From contig SCSF01000003.1 of assembly GCA_004298435.1 (NCBI GenBank), positions 1 to 43,046 of the forward strand: a stretch of 43,046 nucleotides of DNA, in the 5' to 3' direction. A model generated the notes under the pieces. That model did not search any database. It was not told the origin of the DNA and saw only the letters and a list, made by a program, of their open reading frames with translations. Position numbers and translations under genes: made by a program. Of this stretch, positions 26,616 through 35,303 are shown one piece after another. Origin of the DNA: Beijerinckiaceae bacterium. GTDB taxonomy: Bacteria > Pseudomonadota > Alphaproteobacteria > Rhizobiales > Beijerinckiaceae. Position 1 is the first letter of the stretch. Every line of letters starts with the position of its first letter.

Positions 26616-27098
26616 ATGAAACTGGATATTGCCGCTGCATTTCGCAAGGGAGCGACGCGGCCGGTTGCTGTTGCAATGAAGCTTGGCGCGGTTGCCTGCC
26701 TCGCAATCGGCCTTTCGGGCTGCCTCGGTTACGATGGCGAAATCATCCATGGCTATCAGGCCGATCCGCACCTGCTCTCGCAGGTCAAGATAGGCTCTTC
26801 GGCCGAGCAGGCTCTCGTGGTAATGGGAACGCCTTCGACAACCTCGACCGTCGGTGGCGACGCTTGGTATTACATCACGCAAGTCACGACGCGGCCTGTT
26901 CAGTTTCTTGATCCGAAGCTCGTCAAACAGCATGTGCTCGCCATCTATTTCGACAAGCAGAAAAAAGTGACGCGCATCGCCAATTACGGCATCAAGGATG
27001 GACGTCTCTTCGACTTCGTCTCGCGCACCACGCCGACCGGCGGCGCGGATGCGAGCCTGCTCAAGGGACTGATGCACTTCCGGCTGGCCGGCATCTAA
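26616..27098 (+). CDS. bamE: BamE (SmpA/OmlA) outer membrane assembly lipoprotein
   Basis: 160-aa lipoprotein subunit of the BAM complex that folds outer-membrane beta-barrels. A hydrophobic segment ends in the lipobox LSGC (C36). The SmpA/OmlA domain follows, with SQVKIGSSAEQALVVMGTPSTTSTVGGDAWYYI typical of the family. The start chosen has GGAG upstream; an in-frame ATG at 26676 would give a shorter, more canonical signal peptide. A strong hairpin terminator lies 25 nt after the stop. Confidence 0.92.
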   Translation: MKLDIAAAFRKGATRPVAVAMKLGAVACLAIGLSGCLGYDGEIIHGYQADPHLLSQVKIGSSAEQALVVMGTPSTTSTVGGDAWYYITQVTTRPVQFLDPKLVKQHVLAIYFDKQKKVTRIANYGIKDGRLFDFVSRTTPTGGADASLLKGLMHFRLAGI

Positions 27099-27123
27099 AA
27101 TTTCTGACCCTTCTCTCATAACA

Positions 27124-27149
27124 AAATGGCCGGATCGCTCCGGCCATTT
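27124..27149 (+). terminator. Hairpin terminator after bamE
   Basis: AAATGGCCGGA-tcgc-TCCGGCCATTT, an 11-bp perfect stem with A/T ends 25 nt after the bamE stop. The T-run is short, but stem strength and position fit intrinsic termination. Confidence 0.8.
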
Positions 27150-27230
27150 CGATTCAGACTTCCGTGTGCCTCGCTTTCAATGCGCGTCACTATTGATAGC
27201 GCCGTCGCGATTCAGATCGCTGGGCACCCC

Positions 27231-27342
27231 TCTTTCCCGGTCGAAGCCTAGCTCCGAGCCGGGATCCAGAGGCCATAAGCCCAAGGTCTGGACCCCGGAT
27301 CATCGACCGCTTTGCGGTCTCGTCCGGGGAAGAGATCGGTTT
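27231..27342 (-). repeat. Family C repeat C2 (intact)
   Basis: On the minus strand: TCCCCGGACGAGACCGC-aaa-GCGGTCGATGATCCGGGGTC, then a stretch ending CCCGGCTCGGAGCTAGGC and CGACCGGGAAAGA. The first half is a long near-palindromic hairpin. It is the reference for the interrupted C1 (16606-16930) and truncated C3 (42892-42927). It fills most of the 270-bp gap between bamE and hppA. Confidence 0.7.
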
Positions 27343-27368
27343 CAGAGTCCACGGTCCGTAAATCGCTT

Positions 27369-29504
27369 TTAATGCGCGAGGATCGCAAGCAGAAGCAGCG
27401 CAACGATATTGGTGATCTTGATCGCCGGATTGACCGCGGGACCAGCCGTATCCTTGTAGGGATCGCCGACAGTGTCGCCCGTCACTGAAGCCTTGTGTGC
27501 GTCGCCGCCTTTGAAATGCTTCACGCCATCCTTGTCGATGAAGCCGTCTTCGAAGCTCTTCTTGGCATTGTCCCAGGCGCCGCCGCCGGACGTCATCGAG
27601 ATCGCGACGAAGAGACCGTTCACAATGACGCCAAGCAGCAGCGCACCGAGCGTCGCGAAGGCATCAGCTTTCGAACCGGAGATCGCCAAAGCGCCGAAAT
27701 AGACGACAATCGGCGCGAGCACAGGCAGAAGCGAAGGCACGATCATTTCCTTGATCGCCGCTCGCGTCAGCATATCGACGGCGCGGCCATAGTCGGGACG
27801 ATCCTTGCCCTCCATAATGCCGGGCTTCTCACGAAACTGCCGGCGCACTTCCTCGACCACTGACCCTGCTGCGCGTCCGACAGCCGTCATCGCGATGCCG
27901 CCGAAGAGATAAGGGATCAGGCCACCGAGGATCAGGCCTGCGACGACATAAGGATTTGAAAGCGAAATGTCGATTGCGCCAATGCCCTGAAAATAGGGCA
28001 CCTTGATATCGATGAAGTGCTGAATGTCATTGGTGTAAGCGGCAAAGAGCACCAGGGCGCCAAGACCGGCGGAGCCGATCGCGTAGCCTTTCGTCACCGC
28101 TTTGGTGGTATTGCCGACCGCATCGAGCGCATCGGTCGAATGGCGCACCTCCTTCGGCAGGCCAGCCATTTCGGCGATGCCGCCGGCATTGTCCGTCACG
28201 GGACCGAAAGCATCGAGGGCGACGATCATCCCGGCCAGCCCCAGCATTGTCGTCACGGCGATCGCAATGCCGAAAAGGCCGGCGAGTTTGTAAGATACGA
28301 TAATGCCGAAGACGATCACGAGCGCCGGAAGCGCTGTGGACTCGAGCGAGACGGCAAGCCCTTGAATGACGTTCGTGCCATGACCGGTCACAGAGGCCTG
28401 TGCAATCGAGACGACAGGGCGTTTGCCGGTGCCTGTGTAGTATTCTGTGATGAGAACGATAAGGCCGGTGACGATCAGACCGACGATGCCGCAAACAAAG
28501 AGACTCACGCCGTGCAGGGGCATGCCGCCGGCTTTGCCGATCTCGCCCCATCCGATCGTGAATTGCGTCGCGATAGCGAGGCCGATGATCGAGAGAACAC
28601 CTGTCGCGATCAGACCCTTGTAAAGCGCTCCCATAATTGCATTTGTCGGGCCAAGCTTGACGAAATAGGTTCCAGCGATCGAGGTCACGATGCAGGCGGC
28701 GCAAATCGCCAGCGGATAGAGCATCGCGGACTGAAGAATCGCCTGCCCGGAGAAGAAGATCGAGGCGAGCACCATCGTCGCCACGACAGTCACCGCATAT
28801 GTCTCGAAAAGATCGGCCGCCATGCCGGCGCAATCGCCGACATTGTCGCCCACATTATCCGCGATCGTGGCGGGATTGCGCGGATCGTCTTCCGGAATGC
28901 CGGCTTCGACCTTGCCGACAAGATCGGCGCCGACATCTGCGCCTTTCGTGAAGATGCCGCCGCCGAGACGCGCGAAGATCGAAATCAGCGAAGCGCCGAA
29001 GCCGAGCGCAACAAGCGCATCCACGGTTTCGCGGCCGTCCACAGCGTTGCCCATCGGGCCGGTGAGAATGAAAAAATAAACCGCGACCCCGAGCAGCGCG
29101 AGACCAGCGACCAGCATGCCCGTGACAGCGCCAGCCTTGAAGGAGATGCCGAGGCCGGCGGAGAGCGACTGCGTGGCTGCTTGCGCGGTGCGCACATTCG
29201 CCCGCACCGAGACGTTCATGCCGATGAAGCCCGCGGATCCAGAGAGTACCGCGCCGATGAGAAAACCGATTGCGACGGGCCAAGACAGGAGCAGCCCCAG
29301 TATTATGAAGATCACGACGCCAACGACGGCGATCGTCGAATATTGTCGCTTCAAATAGGCTTGCGCGCCTTCTGCAATTGCACCGGCAATTTCGCGCATG
29401 CGCGGGGACCCGGCATCTGCCGTCAGAAGCTGTGACGCCGTTACCGATCCGTAGACGACGGCCAGGAGTCCACAGAGAATAATTACCCAAATGGAATGCA
29501 TCAT
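27369..29504 (-). CDS. hppA: Membrane H+-translocating pyrophosphatase
   Basis: Integral membrane pump that couples PPi hydrolysis to proton export. The product from ATG 29504 (711 aa, about 16 transmembrane segments) has the standard length; a purine-rich GGGCGGAA precedes the start. Catalytic motifs [40 protein letters not shown] (given by position, roughly residues 180-220) and the late GGAWDNAKK are present. The motif [10 protein letters not shown] has lysine where K+-dependent enzymes have alanine, so this is the K+-independent type. It lies downstream of thiL and nusB with a 190-bp gap. Confidence 0.96.
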   Translation of the reverse strand: MMHSIWVIILCGLLAVVYGSVTASQLLTADAGSPRMREIAGAIAEGAQAYLKRQYSTIAVVGVVIFIILGLLLSWPVAIGFLIGAVLSGSAGFIGMNVSVRANVRTAQAATQSLSAGLGISFKAGAVTGMLVAGLALLGVAVYFFILTGPMGNAVDGRETVDALVALGFGASLISIFARLGGGIFTKGADVGADLVGKVEAGIPEDDPRNPATIADNVGDNVGDCAGMAADLFETYAVTVVATMVLASIFFSGQAILQSAMLYPLAICAACIVTSIAGTYFVKLGPTNAIMGALYKGLIATGVLSIIGLAIATQFTIGWGEIGKAGGMPLHGVSLFVCGIVGLIVTGLIVLITEYYTGTGKRPVVSIAQASVTGHGTNVIQGLAVSLESTALPALVIVFGIIVSYKLAGLFGIAIAVTTMLGLAGMIVALDAFGPVTDNAGGIAEMAGLPKEVRHSTDALDAVGNTTKAVTKGYAIGSAGLGALVLFAAYTNDIQHFIDIKVPYFQGIGAIDISLSNPYVVAGLILGGLIPYLFGGIAMTAVGRAAGSVVEEVRRQFREKPGIMEGKDRPDYGRAVDMLTRAAIKEMIVPSLLPVLAPIVVYFGALAISGSKADAFATLGALLLGVIVNGLFVAISMTSGGGAWDNAKKSFEDGFIDKDGVKHFKGGDAHKASVTGDTVGDPYKDTAGPAVNPAIKITNIVALLLLAILAH

Positions 29505-29694
29505 TTCCGCCCTTTTCGAACTTCCCGCCGGTCTGACTGCCGATGCGCTCCAGCTTCGCAATTCGTGCGGGAAAGCATCGATTCTGCGCCGGTCTCGGTG
29601 CGCAGCAGGATAGGCAGAAAGCGGCGCTCTCCGCAATCGCGCGGGGCTTTCCGCGAGCCGGCAAACCATCGCCGGAGCGTCAGGAAATCAGGGC

Positions 29695-30687
29695 TCAGAA
29701 ATGCTGATAGGAAAGGGCTGAAAAAGCGACCGGCCCGCGTCCGGTCCTGAAGATGGGCGGGCTGTCGCCTCGGCGGGCGCGGCCGAGGGCCGTAGCGGCA
29801 ATGCCCGCCTGCCCCGCCAATGCCTCGAACGCCGCCGCTTTTGCCGGAGGCACCGCGCAGAGGACCTCGTAATCGTCGCCCCCGGACAGGATCGTGGCAG
29901 CGAGATCCGGCTCCTGCGCCAGAGCCTGCCGCGCCGCATCGGAAAGTGGCACGTCGCCAAGCCCAATATCGGCAGTCATGCCGGCCAGCCGCAGCATCTT
30001 GGCGAGATCCCCGGCCAGCCCGTCAGAAATATCCATAGCAGCCCGGGCGGAGCTGCGCAGGGCTTCCGCGAGGCCAAGGCGCGGTTGAGGCAGCAGATAA
30101 CGGTCGCGCAGATGTGTGCGCGAGGCGCTGTCGAGGCAAGAGATCCAGACGCGATCCGTCTCATCCCCGCGATGCAGCCGCATCCCAAGCGCCGCATCGC
30201 CGATCGTGCCCGTGACATAAAGCAGATCGCCTTCTGCGACGCCCGTGCGCCGGATCATTCCGCCGTCAGGCACGGCACCGAGCGCCGTGATGGAAAGCGT
30301 CAGCCCGGCAGGACTCCGCACAGTGTCGCCGCCAAGCAGGGGGCAAGCATAGGCTTTGGCGTCTTCACCAAGCGCTGCGGCGAATGCCGCAAGCCACTCC
30401 TCCGTCCAGTCCTGCGGCAGCCCGAGGCTGAGGAGAAACCCGGATGGCGCTGCGCCCTTGGCGGCAAGGTCCGAAAGATTGACGCGCAGCGCCTTTCTGG
30501 CGATGGCTCCGGGCGGATCATCTGCGAAGAAATGCACGCCAGCGGCGAGCATGTCGGTTGTGAGGACAAGCTCATGGCCTGGCGGCATCGCCAAAAGAGC
30601 GGCATCGTCCGCAAGACCCAATCCCGCGGAGCCTGCAAGCGGCGCGAAAAAACGCGCGATGAGTTCGTCTTCAGAAAGAGAGGGCAT
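29695..30687 (-). CDS. thiL: Thiamine-monophosphate kinase
   Basis: Phosphorylates thiamine phosphate to the active cofactor thiamine diphosphate. The 330-aa protein starts with the family pattern SEDELIARFFAPLA...LADDAALL. It continues with TTDMLAAGVHFF, RKALRVNLSDLAAKGA, GGDTVRSP, the AMDISDGLAGDL segment and SGGDDYEVL. It overlaps the nusB stop by one base (TGATG), so translation is coupled. Placement after ribH-nusB is usual in proteobacteria. Confidence 0.95.
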   Translation of the reverse strand: MPSLSEDELIARFFAPLAGSAGLGLADDAALLAMPPGHELVLTTDMLAAGVHFFADDPPGAIARKALRVNLSDLAAKGAAPSGFLLSLGLPQDWTEEWLAAFAAALGEDAKAYACPLLGGDTVRSPAGLTLSITALGAVPDGGMIRRTGVAEGDLLYVTGTIGDAALGMRLHRGDETDRVWISCLDSASRTHLRDRYLLPQPRLGLAEALRSSARAAMDISDGLAGDLAKMLRLAGMTADIGLGDVPLSDAARQALAQEPDLAATILSGGDDYEVLCAVPPAKAAAFEALAGQAGIAATALGRARRGDSPPIFRTGRGPVAFSALSYQHF

Positions 30688-31211
30688 CAGCCCGCCTTGG
30701 GCAGGTCGGTCCGGGAGATATCTGGCGCGGAGATTTCAGCGTCGGAGGCCCGCGCGAATTCCCTGGCGCGAAGCTGGTGTGCCAGAGCATCAAGCACGGC
30801 ATTGATCATGCCGACTTCCTCTCGCTCAAAAAAAGCGCCGGCGACATCAGCATATTCCTTGATGACGACCTTCGCCGGCACGTCTTTGCGCTGGCGCAAT
30901 TCATAGGCGCCGGCGCGCAGAATGGCGCGCAGCACAGAGTCGACCCGCGCGAGCGGCCACGTCTCCACGAGCGTTCTGTCGATCTGCCGGTCTATCGGCC
31001 TCTGGTCGGCGAGAACGCCCATCAGAATGTCGCGAAAGAAAGCAGTTTCCGCAGCGTGATATGTTTCGCCTTCGATCTCGCCGGTCCAGAATGTTTCGAA
31101 TTCGGCCAGGGTCTCGTCAATTCCCTTGGCCGAGACGTCCATCTGGTAGAGCGCCTGCACCGCCGCCAGCCGTGCCGCCGATCGTTCGAGCGTTTTCACC
31201 ATTTTCGCCAC
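30687..31211 (-). CDS. nusB: Transcription antitermination factor NusB
   Basis: RNA-binding factor that acts with NusE (S10) in rRNA antitermination. The 174-aa protein has the all-helical NusB fold: SAARLAAVQALYQMDVS near the start, and RAILRAGAYELRQRKDVPAKVVIKEYADVAGAFFEREEVGMINAVLD in the second half. A C-terminal tail of about 25 residues is an extension. It follows ribH by only 4 nt and overlaps thiL. Confidence 0.96.
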   Translation of the reverse strand: MAKMVKTLERSAARLAAVQALYQMDVSAKGIDETLAEFETFWTGEIEGETYHAAETAFFRDILMGVLADQRPIDRQIDRTLVETWPLARVDSVLRAILRAGAYELRQRKDVPAKVVIKEYADVAGAFFEREEVGMINAVLDALAHQLRAREFARASDAEISAPDISRTDLPKAG

Positions 31212-31215
31212 TTCA

Positions 31216-31737
31216 TCATTGAACCGCTCCTACAACGTTCTTGAGGCGATATAGCGCCAGCGCGGCCCGGGCCGCGTCTCCGCCTTTGTCGCCTTCATCA
31301 CACCGCGCGCGTACAAGCGCCTGCGTCTCATCTTCCACAGTCAAAATACCGTTACCGAAAGCAAGCTTGCGAGCAACCGCAAGCCCCATCAGCGCGCGGG
31401 CGCTTTCGCCGGCGACGATCTCGAAATGATAGGTTTCGCCACGGATGACGCAGCCAAGCGCGACAGCGCCCTGATAAGGGCGGCCGGCGCGTTCCGCGGC
31501 ATCAAGCGCCATTTCCAGCGCTATTGGAATTTCCAGAGCCCCCGGAACGCGAAGGATGTCGCAGCGGGCCTCGGCCAGCGCGAAAGCTCGCTTTGCGCCT
31601 TCCAGCAAATGCTTGCCGATCTCATCGTAGAAACGAGCCTCGACGATAAGAAAGGATGCGCCTTTGGCGCTGGGTTCGGCTGGGTTGGACCCTTCGGCAT
31701 CATCTTTGGGTCGGCTAGGCGCGGCCATGGCGTGCAA
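31216..31737 (-). CDS. ribH: 6,7-dimethyl-8-ribityllumazine synthase
   Basis: Penultimate enzyme of riboflavin synthesis. Key segments: the EARFYDEI start of the fold, the PGALEIP loop, [21 protein letters not shown] with the catalytic histidine, and FGNGILTVE. The 173-aa length includes about 25 variable N-terminal residues; a second Met at codon 4 is an alternative start. In related genomes ribH follows ribD and ribE directly. Here a 1.2-kb segment with an opposite cytochrome c gene lies between, so ribH must have its own promoter. Confidence 0.95.
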   Translation of the reverse strand: MHAMAAPSRPKDDAEGSNPAEPSAKGASFLIVEARFYDEIGKHLLEGAKRAFALAEARCDILRVPGALEIPIALEMALDAAERAGRPYQGAVALGCVIRGETYHFEIVAGESARALMGLAVARKLAFGNGILTVEDETQALVRARCDEGDKGGDAARAALALYRLKNVVGAVQ

Positions 31738-32200
31738 TATCCCGGAAAGCGATCAGTGTATCAGGAGCTGAACCGGGCTCATCGCCCGAGCGTTGGAGTA
31801 ACAAGCTCAATCATCGGCTGCAAGCGGACTGAACCCGAGGGCCGAAACCTCATTGGTTATGGACTGGCGCGTCACAAGCGCGCGGTGGGCGTGATATCAG
31901 GCTGCGGTATGCAAGATTGTGAGGTGGCGATCGAGAACGAAACCAGATTCTGACAGCTATCTTACCACGCTGGATGCAATCAAAGCGCGATCAAAGCTTT
32001 GCGCCTGCCACGCATTCGGTTATGGACGTGAACAATAGCGCCGCTATAGAGGGAAAGCGCGTTATTGAATTGATGTGCGCCTGCGGACCCGCCGCTTCGC
32101 GTAAGGCTGCGTCAATGCTTTCGCCAAATGGTTTGTTGCTGAAACGAGCCGCAAACCACGCCAAGAAATTAGACATAGAGAGTAATCAGGGAGAGCAATC
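31738..32200. other. Gap between ribH and the cytochrome c gene
   Basis: 463 bp between divergent genes, presumably with promoters for ribH-nusB-thiL and for the cytochrome. I looked for an FMN riboswitch on the ribH side and found no match to its conserved core. A 76-aa frame from 31974 overlaps the cytochrome start and lacks any family feature. No repeat of families A-C was seen. Confidence 0.45.
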
Positions 32201-32728
32201 GTGAAACTCGCCAGTTTGATACTCGGGGCATTCGCCCTGTTTTTATGTTTCGGCCAGAGCATGGCCATGGCCGATCCCAATGGCGATCCGGCTGCCGTCA
32301 AGCAGGATGCCAAAACCGGTCTTTGGTATGACAAGGCTGGCAATCCGACATTCAAGGTCGAAAAGGATGGAACCGTCGACTGGTATACCAGCGTCGGTTA
32401 TTTGCAGTATGGGGCAAACTGTCTCGTTTGCCATGGCCCGGACGCTCTCGGATCCAGCTACGCCCCCAATCTCACCGACTCCTTGACATCGCTAAACTAC
32501 GCCGAGGTCTATGGGATCATCGTCGGCGGCAAGAGGGACGTGAACGCATCGCAGGATTTGGTGATGCCCGCATGGGGCGACAATAAAAACGTGATGTGCC
32601 ACATCAACGCCATTTACGTCTATCTTCGCGCACGCTCGGACGGGGCTGTTGGCCGTGGCCGCCCGTCAAAAGTCGCGCCGAAGCCTGCGGGTTACGACGA
32701 ACAAGAAAACAAGTGCTTCGGAGACTGA
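32201..32728 (+). CDS. Periplasmic c-type cytochrome, four-cysteine family linked to methanol metabolism
   Basis: 175-aa exported electron carrier. A signal peptide (about 1-24, ending AMA) precedes the mature chain. The single heme site is CLVCH (74-78); Met122 in DLVMPAWGDN is the likely distal ligand. Two further cysteines, C133 (VMCHINA) and C172 near the C-terminus, could form a disulfide, giving the four-cysteine pattern of the family named c-type cytochrome, methanol metabolism-related. The GTG start has a good AGGGAGAG upstream, and a strong terminator follows the stop. The gene points against all its neighbours and splits the rib cluster. A role as electron acceptor for a PQQ alcohol dehydrogenase is inference; no such gene is in the window. 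Confidence 0.8.
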   Translation: MKLASLILGAFALFLCFGQSMAMADPNGDPAAVKQDAKTGLWYDKAGNPTFKVEKDGTVDWYTSVGYLQYGANCLVCHGPDALGSSYAPNLTDSLTSLNYAEVYGIIVGGKRDVNASQDLVMPAWGDNKNVMCHINAIYVYLRARSDGAVGRGRPSKVAPKPAGYDEQENKCFGD

Positions 32729-32767
32729 GCTGAGACGATACAAGCGTCCGTTCAGATTGCTGAATGC

Positions 32768-32803
32768 AAGCCCGGTCATTTACGATGGCCGGGCTTTTTA
32801 TTT
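32768..32803 (+). terminator. Intrinsic terminator after the cytochrome c gene
   Basis: AAGCCCGGTCA-N7-TGGCCGGGCTT forms an 11-bp stem with one G-U pair, followed by TTTATTTTAT. It lies 40 nt after the stop and is the clearest rho-independent terminator in the window. Confidence 0.92.
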
Positions 32804-32812
32804 TATCGCTTA

Positions 32813-32918
32813 CTGGAGCCGTTCCGGTTCTGACGAAATCAGAACTGCTGCTCCGATGATTTGTTCTGGCGCGTTTTCTTCACGCGAACCGAAAATCACT
32901 TCGCTTGAAAGCGCGCTA
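32813..32918 (-). repeat. Family A repeat A6 (complete)
   Basis: On the minus strand it begins at the ribE stop codon (TAG at 32916-32918): AGCGCGCTTTCAAGCGAAG...CGGTTCGCGTGAAGAAAACGCG, a linker, then AGTTCTGAT...ATCAGAACCGG and GGCTCC. It fills the gap between ribE and the cytochrome terminator. Confidence 0.75.
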
Positions 32919-33527
32919 GACAGCCGGCTTCGTGTCCGCCAATCGCGCGACATAGCGTGCGATCAAATCGACTTCGAGATTGAGTTCGTCGCCGGCCTTG
33001 CGGGCGCCCCAACTCGTGACGAAGAGCGTATGCGGTATCAACAAAACCGAAAAGCGATTGCCGACGCTTTCATTGACGGTCAACGATGTCCCGTCGAGCG
33101 CGACCGAGCCTTTTTCTGCGATAAAGCGCGCGAGTTGCGCTGGCGCCTCGATCAGAAAACGCTTCATGCCATCGAAGGCATCTATTGCAACAATTTTTGC
33201 TATGCCATCGATATGCCCGGTGACCATGTGCCCGCCAAGTTCGTCGCCGAGTTTCAGCGAGCGTTCCAGATTGAGCTTCGTGCCGGTCTGCCAGGAATGC
33301 GCATTGGTGCGCGCCAGCGTTTCTGCGGCGACATCGACATCGAACCAGTTTTTATCGCCGCTCTTGCCCGTCGCGACGACGGTCAGGCACGGTCCGCCAC
33401 AGGCAATTGAAGCGCCGCTGGCAATCGTTTCGATTGCATAGGATGTTGCAATGCGCAGGCGCTTGAGATCGCCGCGCGCCTCGACAGCAATCACTTCACC
33501 GACATCTGTGACGAGACCCGTAAACAT
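32916..33527 (-). CDS. ribE: Riboflavin synthase, alpha chain
   Basis: Dismutates 6,7-dimethyl-8-ribityllumazine to riboflavin. The canonical start MFTGLVTDVGEV is at ATG 33527 (203 aa), 2 nt after the ribD stop; a TTG two codons earlier is not needed. Two lumazine-binding repeats are present, the first with SIACGGPCLTVVA, the second with GSVALDGTSLTVNE. GGHMVTGHIDGIA joins them. The last codons and the stop lie at the edge of a family A repeat. It is coupled to ribD. Confidence 0.96.
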   Translation of the reverse strand: MFTGLVTDVGEVIAVEARGDLKRLRIATSYAIETIASGASIACGGPCLTVVATGKSGDKNWFDVDVAAETLARTNAHSWQTGTKLNLERSLKLGDELGGHMVTGHIDGIAKIVAIDAFDGMKRFLIEAPAQLARFIAEKGSVALDGTSLTVNESVGNRFSVLLIPHTLFVTSWGARKAGDELNLEVDLIARYVARLADTKPAV

Positions 33528-33529
33528 CT

Positions 33530-34687
33530 TCAAAGCAGCCTTTCGTAACGACGCAGGCGATCCGGCCCGAGCATCCTGTCTTCAACACAGCGAAACTGGC
33601 CGGGATCGGCAAGACTCGCGCGATCTGATGGACTAAGCGCAGCGATGCCCTGCCCTTGCAACGCAACTGTACTGGTCAGCAGAACGATTTCATCGGCAAA
33701 GCTGTCTGCAATCAAGCTTGCTGCGAGCCGCGGGCCGCCTTCGCAGAACACGCGTGTCAGACCGCGTTCGGCAAGACTTTTCAAAACAAGAGAGAGATCG
33801 AGACGATCTGCGTCTCCATCAGCGAGGCGGATAATCTCGACGCCCTTCTCGACGAGTTGCGCCTCCGCCGCGTGCGAAGCTCTTTCGTTCGCGAGGACCA
33901 AAACCGGATGCTCGATGGCCGTCATGGCCAAATGCGATGCGGGTGGCATCGCAAGTTTCGGATCGATGACGATCCGTAAGGGCTTTGCCGCCTCAAGGCC
34001 GGGTAGACGGACCGTCAACAGCGGATCATCAGCCAATGCCGTGCCGCTGCCGACGAAAACGGCATCATGCAGCGTCCGCATCATATGCACATGGGCGTTG
34101 GCAGTCTCGCCTGTCAACATCAACCGCGGCGCGCCGGCGGGACCCGCCGCAAATCCATCCACGGTTTCCGCAAGCTTCAGCGTCAACATCGGCCTGCCTT
34201 GCGTTACCCGCAGAATGTGCCCGATGTTGAGCCGTCGGGCTTCCCGGGAAAGAACCCCGGTCCGCAAATCGATGCCCGCGGCACGCAGCCGCTGATGTCC
34301 CTGCCCTGCGACCCGAGCATCCGGATCGTCCGTCGCCGAGACGACGCGCGAAATGCCTGCGGCAATGATGGCATCGGCGCAAGGCGGCGTGCGGCCGTGA
34401 TGGCTGCAAGGTTCGAGCGTCACATAAAGCGCCGCGCCCTTTGCAGCGGAACCGGCTTCCCGCAAGGCTATGGTTTCGGCATGCGGCCGGCCGCCAACAC
34501 CGGTGACGCCGCGCCCGACAACCACGCCATCCTTAATGACGAGCGCACCGACAGCCGGATTCGGAGCCACGCGGCCAAGGCCACGCCGTGCGAAACAAAG
34601 TGCCGCCGCCATCATCCGCGCGTCTTCATCAACAGCGTCGGACGCAGTCGTGTGCTCGGCCTGTGGCAGCATGGGCTCTGCTGTCAT
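33530..34687 (-). CDS. ribD: Bifunctional riboflavin biosynthesis protein RibD
   Basis: Deaminase and reductase of the second and third steps of riboflavin synthesis. The 385-aa protein has the N-terminal deaminase domain with zinc ligands H69 and E71 (in GGRPHAETIAL), C94 (LEPCSHHGRT) and C103 (PPCADAI). The C-terminal reductase domain starts near 165 (PMLTLKLAETVDG) and includes FCEGGPRLAASL. It sits between nrdR and ribE in the usual alphaproteobacterial order. Confidence 0.96.
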   Translation of the reverse strand: MTAEPMLPQAEHTTASDAVDEDARMMAAALCFARRGLGRVAPNPAVGALVIKDGVVVGRGVTGVGGRPHAETIALREAGSAAKGAALYVTLEPCSHHGRTPPCADAIIAAGISRVVSATDDPDARVAGQGHQRLRAAGIDLRTGVLSREARRLNIGHILRVTQGRPMLTLKLAETVDGFAAGPAGAPRLMLTGETANAHVHMMRTLHDAVFVGSGTALADDPLLTVRLPGLEAAKPLRIVIDPKLAMPPASHLAMTAIEHPVLVLANERASHAAEAQLVEKGVEIIRLADGDADRLDLSLVLKSLAERGLTRVFCEGGPRLAASLIADSFADEIVLLTSTVALQGQGIAALSPSDRASLADPGQFRCVEDRMLGPDRLRRYERLL

Positions 34688-34711
34688 GCTCGCCTCTTCG
34701 CCATTAGCATG

Positions 34712-34765
34712 TTTGCGGAAGTTGGCATGCGCGCGGCGGAAGCCGCTTCGCTCGAAAACGCTCTA
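34712..34765 (-). repeat. Family A repeat A8 (partial)
   Basis: On the minus strand: TAGAGCGTTTTCGAGCGAAG, then a diverged remainder. It begins with the TAG stop of nrdR (34763-34765) and occupies most of the 75-bp nrdR-ribD gap. The second hairpin is absent. Confidence 0.6.
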
Positions 34766-35293
34766 TGCCTGTGAGGCTGCCTTGGATTTCAGCGCCCGCG
34801 GCGGCGCCTCGGCCGTATCGCCAGCCTCCTCCCCTTCCGGCAAGGCGTGCGACAATTCATCGATCAGCGTGTTGAATTCACGCGCTTCGCGGAAGTTGCG
34901 ATAGACCGACGCGAACCGCACATAGGCGACGCCATCGAGCGAGCGCAAACCCTCCATGACCAGTTCACCGATACGGGAGCTCAAGACCTCCGGCTCACCC
35001 TGGCTTTCGAGTTGCCGGACAATGCCGTTGACCAGTCTTTCGACCCGATCGCTTTCGACAGGGCGCTTGCGCAGCGCGATGTCGACCGAGCGCATCAGCT
35101 TGTCGCGATCGAACGGAATGCGCCGGCCGGATTTCTTGACGACCGTCAATTCCCTGAGCTGCACCCGCTCGAATGTCGTGAAACGGCCACCACAGTCGGG
35201 ACAGACCCGGCGGCGGCGGATCGACGAGGCGTCGTCCGTCGGCCGCGAGTCCTTAACCTGCGTTTCGAGGCTCCCGCAATAAGGGCAGCGCAT
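34763..35293 (-). CDS. nrdR: Transcriptional repressor NrdR
   Basis: ATP/dATP-sensing repressor of ribonucleotide reductase genes. The zinc ribbon at the N-terminus has CPYCG and CPDCG, followed by [23 protein letters not shown], and then the ATP-cone domain ([20 protein letters not shown]...[11 protein letters not shown]). The 176-aa length includes a C-terminal extension of about 25 residues after the family core. Its stop codon is supplied by a family A repeat. It follows glyA by 10 bp. Confidence 0.97.
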   Translation of the reverse strand: MRCPYCGSLETQVKDSRPTDDASSIRRRRVCPDCGGRFTTFERVQLRELTVVKKSGRRIPFDRDKLMRSVDIALRKRPVESDRVERLVNGIVRQLESQGEPEVLSSRIGELVMEGLRSLDGVAYVRFASVYRNFREAREFNTLIDELSHALPEGEEAGDTAEAPPRALKSKAASQA

Positions 35294-35303
35294 CGATGTC
35301 CCC

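Noticed and set aside
28017-29435. 472-aa open frame antisense to hppA
   Set aside because: It is rich in His, Arg and Asp, as expected from reverse-reading of membrane-protein codons, and has no recognisable domain.
31738-32200. FMN riboswitch controlling ribH
   Set aside because: None of the conserved RFN core segments could be found on either strand.
31974-32204. 76-aa open frame upstream of the cytochrome gene
   Set aside because: It overlaps the cytochrome start, has no Shine-Dalgarno or family feature, and its frame is not needed to explain the region.
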